A stretch of 64,000 nucleotides of DNA, from the NCBI RefSeq assembly GCF_001294645.1, contig NZ_CP011868.1, positions 1,860,001 to 1,924,000 on the forward strand. The letters run 5' to 3'. This DNA comes from Pseudonocardia sp. HH130629-09 (GTDB lineage Bacteria; Actinomycetota; Actinomycetes; Mycobacteriales; Pseudonocardiaceae). The translations under genes and the position numbers were made by a program. The notes under the pieces were generated by a model, which was given only the letters and a program-made list of their open reading frames with translations, did not search any database and had not been told where the DNA came from. Below, piece by piece: positions 15,197 through 23,011 of the stretch (its first letter is position 1; each line of letters starts with the position of its first letter).

Positions 15197-16272
15197 AGCG
15201 CACCTCCCACCGTCGTGCGGGACCGTCGGCGGACGATCCCGATGAGCACCACGGCGCCGGCGACCGCCGTCACCGCTCCCGCGGGGACCCCGATCGGCCG
15301 GTCACCGGCCGGGGCGAGCGCGGTCAGCAGCTGGGCGACGACGTCGGCCGCGGCGACCGTCCCGGCCCCGGCCAGCGCCGCCGCGGGCACCAGCAGCCGC
15401 GGATCGCCCGCGCCCCGCGACCCGAGCACTGCGCGGGCCAGGTGCGGGGCGAGCAGCCCGACGAACGCGAGCGCCCCGACCGCCGCGACCGCGCCGCCGG
15501 TGGCGAGCACGGCCAGCAGCACCGCGGCCGAGCGCCACCCGGACACCGCGAGGCCGACGCCGCGGGCGTGGTCGTCGTCGACGCCGAGCACGGCGAGCAC
15601 CGGGCCGAGCAGCACCGCGAGGACCACCGCGGTGAGCGCGACCGGCCACAGCGCGTCCCAGTGCTCCCAACCGCGGCCGTTGAGCGAGCCGACCAGCCAC
15701 CGCACCATCGACCCCGCCAGCTGCGGGCGGGCGGTGAGCAGCAGCAACGTCGTCCCGCCGAGCACCGCCGACACGAGCACCCCGACGACGGCGAGCCGCA
15801 GCGGGTCCGCGGTGCCCGGCCCGGCCGCCCGGCCGGCGAGCAGCCACAGCACACCGCCGCCGAGGGTCCCGCCGAGCAGCGCCACGACGAGCACACCCAG
15901 CGGGGTGCCGACCGGGCCGCCGAGCACCGTCCCCAGCACCGCACCGAGCACCGCACCGGACCCCACCCCGGTCACCTCCGGTGAGGCGAGCGGGTTGCGC
16001 AGGACCGCCTGCAGGACCGTGCCGGCCACGCCGAGGCAGGCACCGGCCGCGAGCCCGACCAGCACCCGCGGCATCCGCAGACCCACGACGAGGTCGGTGG
16101 CCAGCGGGTCCGCGGTCCCGGCGAGCGCCGCGAGGGCGGTGCCGGGCCCGACCGCGGTGCCGACCAGCAGCCCGGCCAGGGCCGCGGCCGCGGCGGCCGT
16201 CCCGAGGAGGGCGAACCGGGACGCGACCGTCGCGACCCGGCCGACCGTCGCCCGCCCGGCCGGCCGGTTCAC
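15193..16272 (-). CDS. FecCD-family permease, second subunit
   Basis: 359 aa integral membrane permease with about ten hydrophobic segments. FecCD hallmarks: LVVGLRMPRVLVGLAAGACL, GVAGTVLQAVLRNPLASPE, ALAFVGLLAPHLARAVLG and RPIGVPAGAVTAVAGA. It forms the translocation path with the other permease. The GTG start at 16272 (VNRPAGRATV) overlaps the upstream stop in a GTGA; the stop overlaps the ATPase start in the same way, so the operon is fully coupled. Confidence 0.93.
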   Translation of the reverse strand: MNRPAGRATVGRVATVASRFALLGTAAAAAALAGLLVGTAVGPGTALAALAGTADPLATDLVVGLRMPRVLVGLAAGACLGVAGTVLQAVLRNPLASPEVTGVGSGAVLGAVLGTVLGGPVGTPLGVLVVALLGGTLGGGVLWLLAGRAAGPGTADPLRLAVVGVLVSAVLGGTTLLLLTARPQLAGSMVRWLVGSLNGRGWEHWDALWPVALTAVVLAVLLGPVLAVLGVDDDHARGVGLAVSGWRSAAVLLAVLATGGAVAAVGALAFVGLLAPHLARAVLGSRGAGDPRLLVPAAALAGAGTVAAADVVAQLLTALAPAGDRPIGVPAGAVTAVAGAVVLIGIVRRRSRTTVGGAL

Positions 16273-17282
16273 CGGGCCACCACCGCGCCGGTACGGGCCG
16301 TGCGGACGGCCCGCGGACGTCGCCACGCCAGCAGCAGTCCGCCCGCGACGACCGCGACCCCGGCGGTGAACCCGCCCACCGGCAGCTCGACCGGGTACAG
16401 CACGGTACGGGCCAGCAGGTCCGCGGCGACGACCACCGCCGCGCCCGCCGCGGCGCAGCCCACCGCCCGCGGCAGCGGCCGGGCCACCGGGTGCAGTGCC
16501 CGCACCAGCTGCGGGGCGAGGAAGCCGACCCAGGCGACCGGCCCGGCCGGGCCGACGACGGCGGCGACGAGCAGGCAGGCCACCCCCAGCACCGCGGCCC
16601 GGGCCGCACCGGTGCGCAGCCCGAGTGCCGCGGCGGCGTCGTCGCCGAGCCGCAGCGGCCCCAGCAGCGGCAGCACCGCGACGGCCGCGACGAACGCGAC
16701 CGCCAGCGCGGGCAGCACCGGGGTCACGGTGGCCCAGGTGGTGCCGGTGAGCGAGCCGAGCAGGTAGCGCACGAGCACGCCCTGCTCGGTGGACCCGGTC
16801 ATCGCGACCGCGGCGAGCAGCAACGCCTGCAGCGCCGCGCCGACCCCGGCGCCGATGAGCAGCACCGCGGCCGGGCCGACGGCGCCGCGGATCGCGAGCA
16901 GGGTGAGCCCGCCCCCGACGACGGCCCCGACGACCGCGGGCAGCAGCGGCGCGTAGGGCACCGCGAGCCCGGTGACGATCGTGATCGCCACCGCCGCGGC
17001 CGCCCCGGAGGAGACCCCGAGCAGCTCGGGGACGGCGAGCGGGTTGCGCAGGCCGTCCTGCAGGAGCAGCCCGGCCAGCCCGAGCGCCGCGCCGGTGAGC
17101 ACGCCGAGCACGAGCCTCGGCACCCGCAGCTCGGTGACCACGACGTGCTCGACCCCGCCCGCCGCCCCCAGCACGGCCGGGAGCCGGTGCGGTGCGACGG
17201 TCGGGGTGCCGGTCCCGAGGACCAGCGCGGTGAGCAGAACCGCCCCGAGCGCGGCGGCGAGCAGGACCAGGAGCCGTCTCAC
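16269..17282 (-). CDS. FecCD-family permease, first subunit
   Basis: 337 aa, about ten membrane segments. Signatures: LRVPRLVLGVLTGAALGLAG, LLLQDGLRNPLAVPELLGVS, VAWVGFLAPQLVRAL and LPVGGFTAGVAVVAGG. The open frame extends farther upstream, but the GTG at 17282 (VRRLLVLLAAALG) is chosen because it sits in a GTGA overlap with the binding-protein stop and starts directly before TM1. It pairs with the permease at 15193-16272, as in FecC/FecD. Confidence 0.92.
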   Translation of the reverse strand: MRRLLVLLAAALGAVLLTALVLGTGTPTVAPHRLPAVLGAAGGVEHVVVTELRVPRLVLGVLTGAALGLAGLLLQDGLRNPLAVPELLGVSSGAAAAVAITIVTGLAVPYAPLLPAVVGAVVGGGLTLLAIRGAVGPAAVLLIGAGVGAALQALLLAAVAMTGSTEQGVLVRYLLGSLTGTTWATVTPVLPALAVAFVAAVAVLPLLGPLRLGDDAAAALGLRTGAARAAVLGVACLLVAAVVGPAGPVAWVGFLAPQLVRALHPVARPLPRAVGCAAAGAAVVVAADLLARTVLYPVELPVGGFTAGVAVVAGGLLLAWRRPRAVRTARTGAVVAR

Positions 17283-18376
17283 CGCCCGGGGACCACGGCC
17301 AGCGACTGCTCGACCATCGCACCGAGGCTGCGGGTGCCACGCCCGCTGCCCCACAGCCGCGGGTCCATCTCGTGCACCTGGCGTGCCTGCACGGCCGGGA
17401 CCTGCTGCCAGACCGGGTTGTCGGCGAGCTGGTCGGTGAGGGTGCGGTCGGCGGAGGAGAACAGCAGCGAGAACGCGAACACGACGTCCGGGGCCTGGGC
17501 GAGGATCTCCTCGACGCTGTAGGTGCTGGCGGTCTCGACGTCGGCGCCACGCGGGACGAACGGGTAGTCGTAGAGCGTCGCGAGCAGGTTCCCGTTGACG
17601 GTGTCGGTGGTGTCGACGCCGATCGTGTCGGCGCTGCCGTACATCAGCAGCACCTTCCGGTCGGCCTGGCCGGTGGCGCGGGCCTGCTCGACGCCGTCGG
17701 CCAGGCTGGTGCGGAAGCGCTGCTCCCCGGCGGTGGCCTCGGCGGTGCGGCCGGTCAGCGACCCCAGGTTCCTCAGGTAGCCGACCGACTCCTCCCAGGT
17801 GGTGGGCTGCACCAGCCAGAGCGGGGCGAACCGCTCGATCGCCGCGCGCAGCGGCTCGTGCACACCGCCGAGCCCGATCACGAGGTCGGGACGCAGCGCG
17901 GCGATGGACTCGACGTCCTCGCTGCCGAAGCTGCCCTTCACCGTCGGGACCTGCGCGGCGCGGTCACCGAGCAGCACGGGGTTCTCCAGCAGGGCCGGGG
18001 TGGAGGTCCCGGCCGGGGTGAGGCCCAGCTCGACGACCATGTCGTCGCACAGGCCGGTCAGACAGACGATGCGCTTCGGCGGGGCCGGCACCGTGACGGT
18101 GGTGCCGCGGGGGTCGGTCACCGACAGCGCGGGCTCCAGCGGAGCGACGTCGCGGCTGACGGCGGGCCGGTCGGCGGGCGTCTGCGGGGCGGGCGCGGCC
18201 GACCCGCCGCAGCCGGCGAGCAGCAGCGCGACCACCGCGACCGGCAGCACCGCGGCGACGCGGGAGACCCGGGCCGCGGTGGACCGGGCGGATCGGCGCG
18301 AGGCGGCGGATCGGGCCGCGGCGGGCTGGTCGCCCGCACCGGCGGGCACGGGACGGGGGTCCGGGCGGCGGCTCAT
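17279..18376 (-). CDS. Siderophore-type ABC substrate-binding lipoprotein
   Basis: 365 aa periplasmic-binding protein of the helical-backbone (FecB/BtuF) type. There is a long basic N-terminus, then a signal sequence ending in lipobox LLLAGC (about residues 56-61). The binding domain follows: GTTVTVPAPPKRIVCLTGL, ELGLTPAGTSTP, VESIAALRPDLVIG, YSVEEILAQAPDVVFAFS. The usual iron-ligand Arg and His residues are not obvious. ATG 18376 overlaps the preceding stop in an ATGA. This subunit captures the chelate outside the membrane; ligand unknown, the neighbouring RiPP product being a candidate. Confidence 0.9.
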   Translation of the reverse strand: MSRRPDPRPVPAGAGDQPAAARSAASRRSARSTAARVSRVAAVLPVAVVALLLAGCGGSAAPAPQTPADRPAVSRDVAPLEPALSVTDPRGTTVTVPAPPKRIVCLTGLCDDMVVELGLTPAGTSTPALLENPVLLGDRAAQVPTVKGSFGSEDVESIAALRPDLVIGLGGVHEPLRAAIERFAPLWLVQPTTWEESVGYLRNLGSLTGRTAEATAGEQRFRTSLADGVEQARATGQADRKVLLMYGSADTIGVDTTDTVNGNLLATLYDYPFVPRGADVETASTYSVEEILAQAPDVVFAFSLLFSSADRTLTDQLADNPVWQQVPAVQARQVHEMDPRLWGSGRGTRSLGAMVEQSLAVVPGR

Positions 18377-19161
18377 CGCGCACCGGCCAGGTCGCGTCCG
18401 GCCCGCAGGTCGCGCAGCGCGGCGGCGTCGCGGAGCAGGGAGGCGGCGGTGTCGCCGGGGACGAACTCCAGCAGCACCTCGGTGTCGGTGCCGTCCTCGC
18501 GGGACTGCGCGGAGAGCTCGGTGAGCACCGGGGCCCACAGGTCGGCTCGGTCGGCGAGCGGCAGCCGCTCGGTGTAGCCGTCGGCCCCCCAGGAGAACGC
18601 GTGCACGGTCCGCGGGCGCAGCGCGCGGACCTCGGCCAGGCAGGCGTCGGTGTCGGGCAGCTCGCGCGGCTGCCAGTGGGTCACCAGGGCGGGGTGGTCG
18701 ACCTCGGCACGCAGCGCCAGCGCGGTGTCGAGCCCGTCGGTGAGGGACTCGACGTGGTGCTCCACGAGCAGCCCCATCCCCTGCTCGGCGACGGCGTCGG
18801 CACAGCGCCGCAGCGCGTCCACCGTCGCGGCGCGCTCGACGGGCGACACGTCGGCCGAGGCCGCGGTCCCGGCCCAGACCCGCACCCGCGGGGCGCCGAG
18901 CTCGGTCGCCGTCGCGACGACGGCGGCGAACGCCTCGGGGTCCGACGCCCCGGCCTTGTGGTAGCTGCCGTAGGTCCCGATCCGCAGCCCGGCGCCCGCG
19001 CACGCACCGCGGGCCGCGGACGCCGCGGCCCGGTCACCGGGACGGACGTGCCGGTCCCCGGCCCACTCCACGACCTCGGACCCGGCGTCGACCGCCAGGC
19101 GCACGACGTCCGGTACGGATCTCTCACGGAAGGTGACCGACGCCAACCCCAGAAGCACCAT
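18373..19161 (-). CDS. Xylose-isomerase-like TIM-barrel protein heading the importer operon
   Basis: 262 aa, sugar phosphate isomerase/epimerase superfamily (AP-endonuclease-2-type TIM barrel). Successive strand-loop elements are visible: LLGLASVTFRE, SEVVEWAGDRHV, RIGTYGSYHKAG, PRVRVWAGTA, GLLVEHHVESLTDG, ALVTHWQPRE, TVHAFSWGADG, EVLLEFVPGD. The Glu/His pattern would suit a divalent metal site. It is first in the importer operon and translationally coupled to the binding protein. Its reaction is unknown. TIM-barrel relatives act in RiPP modification (MbnB/DUF692), but this is not that family by eye. It lacks a good Shine-Dalgarno and may be leaderless. Confidence 0.85.
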   Translation of the reverse strand: MVLLGLASVTFRERSVPDVVRLAVDAGSEVVEWAGDRHVRPGDRAAASAARGACAGAGLRIGTYGSYHKAGASDPEAFAAVVATATELGAPRVRVWAGTAASADVSPVERAATVDALRRCADAVAEQGMGLLVEHHVESLTDGLDTALALRAEVDHPALVTHWQPRELPDTDACLAEVRALRPRTVHAFSWGADGYTERLPLADRADLWAPVLTELSAQSREDGTDTEVLLEFVPGDTAASLLRDAAALRDLRAGRDLAGAR

Positions 19162-19168
19162 GGTCGGT

Positions 19169-19182
19169 AACCGTAGTCATTG
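19169..19182 (-). promoter_or_regulatory. Candidate operator upstream of the importer operon
   Basis: CAATGACTACGGTT on the minus strand, 8-21 bases before the start of the first importer gene, resembles CAATCGACATCGGTT at 12883-12897 in the RiPP/exporter control region (one extra base, two changes in the middle). It sits in a wider imperfect inverted repeat, AAC-N13-GTT. A shared metal-responsive regulator is possible; the motif bears only weak likeness to Zur-type boxes. Confidence 0.35.
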
Positions 19183-19234
19183 TCGTTTGCGCGATCCAGC
19201 GACGTACGTCACCCGTTGTCCGATTTCTCCTAGA

Positions 19235-19372
19235 TGTGATGTCCATGGACGTTGTTCCAGGTTGAGCTGATGACGGCCTGTCGCTGAGACAGGCGAGGAC
19301 CCCCGGTTGTGAAGTGGAGCTGTCTAGGAACCGCTTCACCAACCGGAGGCCCTTGTTGTCAACGGCGGGTTG
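19235..19372 (+). mobile_element. Left-end remnant of an IS481-family element
   Basis: Begins TGTGATGTCCATGG after the hexamer CCTAGA (19229-19234), an NCTAGN target like that of the intact relative at 49831. It retains the left terminus and the conserved hairpin segment (GTGAAGTGGAGC... to ...CCGCTTCAC) that precedes the transposase, plus at most a few transposase codons, and then stops at the IS21 end (19373-19377). The rest of this element is not on the other side of the IS21. Confidence 0.85.
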
Positions 19373-19427
19373 GGAGTGACCCCGTAGCGACGGATTGGAA
19401 CTGACCCCCGGCGTGGTGTGGTGATGG

Positions 19428-20279
19428 TCAGTCGTTGCTGGCGCGGTTGTGTTTGGCCAGGAGCTCGCGTCGGGCGCGGGTGCGGTAGGAGTCCCCGGAC
19501 AGGGTCAGGACTTCGGCGTGGTGGACGAGGCGGTCGATCATGGCTGCGGCGACGACGTCGTCGGAGAAGGTCTCGCCCCAGCGGCCGAAGGGCAGATTGC
19601 TGGTGACCATGACGCTGCCTTGTTCATAGCGGGAAGCGATGAGCTGGAAGAACAGGTTCGCTGCGTCCTGGTCGAACGGGATGTAGCCGACCTCGTCGAT
19701 GATGATCAGTTTGTAGCGGCGGATCTTCTTCAGCTCGGCCTCGAGCCGGCCGCTCTGGTGCGCGGCGGCGAGTCTGGTGATCCAGTTGCTGGCGGTGTCG
19801 AACAGGACCGAGTAGCCGGCGTGGGCGGCTTTGACGCCGAGCCCGATCGCGAGGTGGGTCTTCCCGATCCCGGGCGGGCCGAGCAGGATCACGTTCTCGC
19901 ACTTGGCGACGAACGTGCTCGTGGCCAGGTGGGCCAGGATGTCGCGGCGCAGCGAGGGCAGATGGTCGAGGTTGAAGTCCTCCAAGGTCTTGACCTGGGG
20001 GAAGTGCGCGGTGCGGATCCGCATGACCGTGCCCTTGGACTCGCGGTCGGCGACCTGGCGCTGCAGCAGCGCGCCCAGATACTCCTCGTGCGACCAGTTC
20101 TCCTCACGGGCCTGGGCGGCAAGCTGTTCCCAGCTGGCCGCGATGGTCGGGGTCTTCAGGACCCGGGTCAGGTAGGCGATCATCGCCGGCAGTCCGTCGG
20201 GGACCGCGGCCAGCACCGGACCGGCCGGCCCCGAGCTCCCAGCGGGGTCGGTGGTGATCTTCGGTGGTGTGGTTGTCAT
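19428..20279 (-). CDS. istB: IS21 helper ATPase IstB
   Basis: 283 aa, identical to the IstB at 1178-2029: Walker A GPPGIGKTHLA and Walker B KLIIIDEVGY are intact. ATG 20279 overlaps the istA stop (ATGA). The stop is 51 bp from the element's inner end. With IstA it forms the transposition machinery of the complete right-hand IS21. Confidence 0.95.
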   Translation of the reverse strand: MTTTPPKITTDPAGSSGPAGPVLAAVPDGLPAMIAYLTRVLKTPTIAASWEQLAAQAREENWSHEEYLGALLQRQVADRESKGTVMRIRTAHFPQVKTLEDFNLDHLPSLRRDILAHLATSTFVAKCENVILLGPPGIGKTHLAIGLGVKAAHAGYSVLFDTASNWITRLAAAHQSGRLEAELKKIRRYKLIIIDEVGYIPFDQDAANLFFQLIASRYEQGSVMVTSNLPFGRWGETFSDDVVAAAMIDRLVHHAEVLTLSGDSYRTRARRELLAKHNRASND

Positions 20280-21535
20280 GAGCTGCTCGCTTCCTCGGCA
20301 GTGGAGACGAAGTCGACACCGAACAGGGCGTCGTAGTCGGGCAGTGCGCGCAGGGTCACCGGGTGGCCGTCGAGGTGACGGCGTGCTGCGGCCTGTCGGG
20401 TGTTGCGGTCGTGGGCCAGGGCGCGGCGCATCGCCGCGGCGGTGTGCTGGTGCGCCGGGTCGGTGATCACCGCGTGGCGGGCCCAGCTGCGGTCGTGACG
20501 GGCGACGACCTGGCCGGCGCAGTAGACGACGACCTCGCGCGGTGAGGCGGCGACATCGACGAACCGGCCGATCATCTGCGGATCCACGGAGTAGTCGTTG
20601 GCATCGACGCGGACGTAGTAGTCCCGTGCCAGCCGGATCCGCTGGGCCAGCCCGATCGGCGGGTCCAGCGGCGGCAGCGGAGTCATCGCCGCGTAGTCGT
20701 GGGCGAGCACGTCCACCGGGCGGCCGCCGATCGCTCGGACGGTGCGGGTGTTGGCCCGGGCCAGCCAGTCGTCGATCTGGTGGTTGAAGTCGGCTGGGGA
20801 GGCGAAGCGACGTCCGGGCAGGAACGAGGTCTCGAAGTAGCCGTTGTTGCGTTCGACCAGCCCCTTGAACTCCGGATCCCGCGGTGGGGCAAGCCGGATC
20901 CGGGTGGCCAGAGTGCCGGCGAACGCAGCGGCCGGTGCCGAGACCCGCCCGGTCCCGCCGATCGCAGACTCCCGGTCCCAGACCAGCGTGCGGGTCACCC
21001 GCCCGACGTCGCTGATCAGCTGCCACATCCCGGACAGGATGTCCCCGGCCTGGCGCGAGGGGATCATCGTCGCGGACAAGAACCGCGAGTAGCCCAGCGT
21101 CATCACCAGCACCGGTAGGACCCGTTCCTGGCCTGGGCCGACGGGGATCGTGGTCTCGGGGAACCACAGGTCGCACTGGGTGATCTCGCCCGGTGCGTAG
21201 GCGACCCGGTCGACCGGGTCGATCCCGACATACTCGGGGCGGATCTGGCGGATCCGGTCCTTGAGCACGGTCAGCGAGTGCTCCCACCCGATCCGCTCTG
21301 CGATCACCGTGGCCGGCATGCGTGGGAACTGCGCCAGCAATGCCCGCACCTGCGGCTCGACCGCATCCGCCAGCGATCCCCGCGGGCCCCGTTCCCGCTT
21401 CGGCGGGCCCGGCGCCCGCAACGCGGAGCGCACCGTGTTGCGGGCCACCCCCAGCCGGCGGGCGATCTCCTTGATCGGGACACCCTCGGCCCGATGCAGA
21501 CGACGGATCTCGGCCCAGTCCTCCACCGACAACAC
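20276..21535 (-). CDS. istA: IS21 transposase IstA, complete
   Basis: 419 aa. It starts MLSVEDWAEIRRLHRAEG with a helix-turn-helix at PIKEIARRLGVARNTVRSAL (about residues 20-39), followed by the integrase core with acidic residues in CDLWFPE, LVWDRESAI and GLVERNNGYFE, and a C-terminal DNA-binding region (RDYYVRVDANDYSVDPQMIG). The start is 52 bp inside the outer inverted repeat. Full length and without frameshift, so this copy should be active and could supply IstA for the left copy too. Confidence 0.95.
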   Translation of the reverse strand: MLSVEDWAEIRRLHRAEGVPIKEIARRLGVARNTVRSALRAPGPPKRERGPRGSLADAVEPQVRALLAQFPRMPATVIAERIGWEHSLTVLKDRIRQIRPEYVGIDPVDRVAYAPGEITQCDLWFPETTIPVGPGQERVLPVLVMTLGYSRFLSATMIPSRQAGDILSGMWQLISDVGRVTRTLVWDRESAIGGTGRVSAPAAAFAGTLATRIRLAPPRDPEFKGLVERNNGYFETSFLPGRRFASPADFNHQIDDWLARANTRTVRAIGGRPVDVLAHDYAAMTPLPPLDPPIGLAQRIRLARDYYVRVDANDYSVDPQMIGRFVDVAASPREVVVYCAGQVVARHDRSWARHAVITDPAHQHTAAAMRRALAHDRNTRQAAARRHLDGHPVTLRALPDYDALFGVDFVSTAEEASSS

Positions 21536-21587
21536 CCCCTCAGCGTCGTGCAGAGGGGGTCAATCCCAAGCCGACGCTAGGGGGTCA

Positions 21588-22001
21588 GTCTGAGCCCGTC
21601 GTCGACACCGTCATCCCCGATCCTCCGCTCACCGGCCGGAACGGTGCCCGATCCGTGAGTGAAGTCTAGGTGTGAGGTGGATGTCGGCGGTGGGTGGGGC
21701 TCCTCCCGTTGTCCCGCCCTGGTCAGCCGCCACCGGCGCATCGACACCGACGAGAGGGTTCTGCCCAGCTGGGCAGCGGCGTCCGTCGGCGGGAGACTCA
21801 GGACGACCTGGTCCTCCGCTTCGGTCCACCGACGAGGTGAGCTCCGTGCCCGCATTCCCTCGGGACGGCGCCACCGCGCGACGGTCTCCGCTGCATCGTC
21901 GCCGCTCCACGGTTCCGGTCGGCGGCGCTGAGGTGACCATCGGTCTGGAAGAGGCCGAGGAAGTAGGCATGATCCTCAACGGTGGGGTCCAGGTGCACCA
22001 T
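21588..22001 (-). pseudogene. Broken LAGLIDADG-like endonuclease fragment
   Basis: ATG 22001 opens a frame reading VEDHAYFLGLFQTDGHLSA, which resembles a LAGLIDADG endonuclease motif (AYFLGLFQTDGHL). After about 35 codons the likeness moves to another frame containing RRWTEAEDQVVLSLPPTDAA and LGRTLSSVSMRRWRLTR, a Myb/SANT-like helix-turn-helix common in such proteins. That frame runs into the IS21 end at 21587. So it has a frameshift or internal deletion and is cut by the insertion. Assignment rests on two short motifs. Confidence 0.45.
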
Positions 22002-22072
22002 GCCGTCACCGTCGCGCGTTGCCCCGACAGTGAGCGAGGCTCCGCCACGTGTCTCCGACGATCCGGACCGGG

Positions 22073-22900
22073 TCAGCCGGAGAGCACCTTCCGCAGCACC
22101 CGGGGCCGGTCGGTGATGATCCTGTCCACCCCGGTGGCCGCGACCCGCCGCATGTCGTTGGTGTCGTTGACCGTGTAGACGCCGGTCTGCATCCCGCGCG
22201 CCCGGACCTCGGCGACCAGGGCGGCGTCGACGACCCGGAACGACGGGTTGATCTGGGTGACCCCGTGGGCGGCGGCGTCGTCGAGCTGTGCCGTGGTCGG
22301 GCGCCCGCCGAACAGCCATCCGGCCGGGATCTCCGGGGCGGCCTCGGCGAAGCGGCGCATCGCGTCGTGGTCGAAGGACTGCACGACGACACCCGAGCGG
22401 AGGCCGTCGACCTCGTAGGCGACCTCCTTCTCCACGCCCGGGTACCGCGCCGGGTCCTTCAGCTCGACCAGCAGGTCCGCGCGGCCGCGGAGCCGGTCGG
22501 CGAACTCGGCGAGGGTCGGGACGCGCTCCCCGGCGAAGGCGGGGGAGAACCACGACCCGGCGTCGAGGCGGCGCAGCTCGGCGAGGGTGAACGTGCCGAC
22601 GGGCGCCAGGGCGCGGGTGGGGAAGACCCGTTCGACGTCGGTGGTGCGGGCGAGCGTGGCGTCGTGCACGAGCACGAGGTGGCCGTCGGCGGTGCGCTGG
22701 ACGTCAACCTCGACGGCGTCGGCCCGCTGGGCCAGCGCCTCGTCGGCGGCGGCGAGGGTGTTCTCCGGGGCGTCGGCGGAGGCGCCGCGGTGCGCGACGA
22801 CCTCCGGGCCGGTCCGGGGACGGTCGGTGTCGGCGAGGGCGACCGTGGCCGTCGCGAGGAGGGCAGCGGGGACAAGAAGGGTACCGAGCAGGCGTCGCAC
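22073..22900 (-). CDS. Secreted glycerophosphodiester phosphodiesterase
   Basis: 275 aa. Signal peptide RRLLGTLLVPAALLATATVALA (roughly residues 2-23), then a GDPD TIM barrel: VVAHRGASADAPENTLAA (catalytic His, metal Glu), VEVDVQRTADGHLVLVHDAT (metal Glu/Asp, second catalytic His), LLVELKDP, and the C-terminal TGVYTVNDTNDMRRVAATGV. It hydrolyses glycerophosphodiesters to glycerol-3-phosphate and an alcohol outside the membrane, scavenging phospholipid head-groups. GTG start at 22900. It lies downstream of, and in the same direction as, the SGNH esterase gene, with a 111-bp gap. Confidence 0.93.
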   Translation of the reverse strand: MRRLLGTLLVPAALLATATVALADTDRPRTGPEVVAHRGASADAPENTLAAADEALAQRADAVEVDVQRTADGHLVLVHDATLARTTDVERVFPTRALAPVGTFTLAELRRLDAGSWFSPAFAGERVPTLAEFADRLRGRADLLVELKDPARYPGVEKEVAYEVDGLRSGVVVQSFDHDAMRRFAEAAPEIPAGWLFGGRPTTAQLDDAAAHGVTQINPSFRVVDAALVAEVRARGMQTGVYTVNDTNDMRRVAATGVDRIITDRPRVLRKVLSG

Positions 22901-23011
22901 GAGGTGAGTCCTCAGGATCGGGGGCGGTACCTGGGAACCATCGTGGCGCGGCCGGTCTGGCCGGTGTCGCGCGGGTGTCCTCCGGTGGACGACCCGGCGA
23001 GGACCTGGTGG

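Larger units (their letters stand above)
19377..21587 (-). mobile_element. IS21-family element, right copy, complete
   Basis: 2211 bp. Terminal inverted repeats of about 33 bp: the inner end begins TGACCCCGTAGCGACGG, the outer end (minus strand) TGACCCCCTAGCGTCGG. Each has a second TGACCCC about 20 bases in, the multiple-repeat arrangement typical of IS21. It carries istA and istB intact. Flanks (ggag inside, gtctg outside) show no convincing 4-8-bp target duplication. Opposite in orientation to the copy at 1-2080. Confidence 0.93.
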
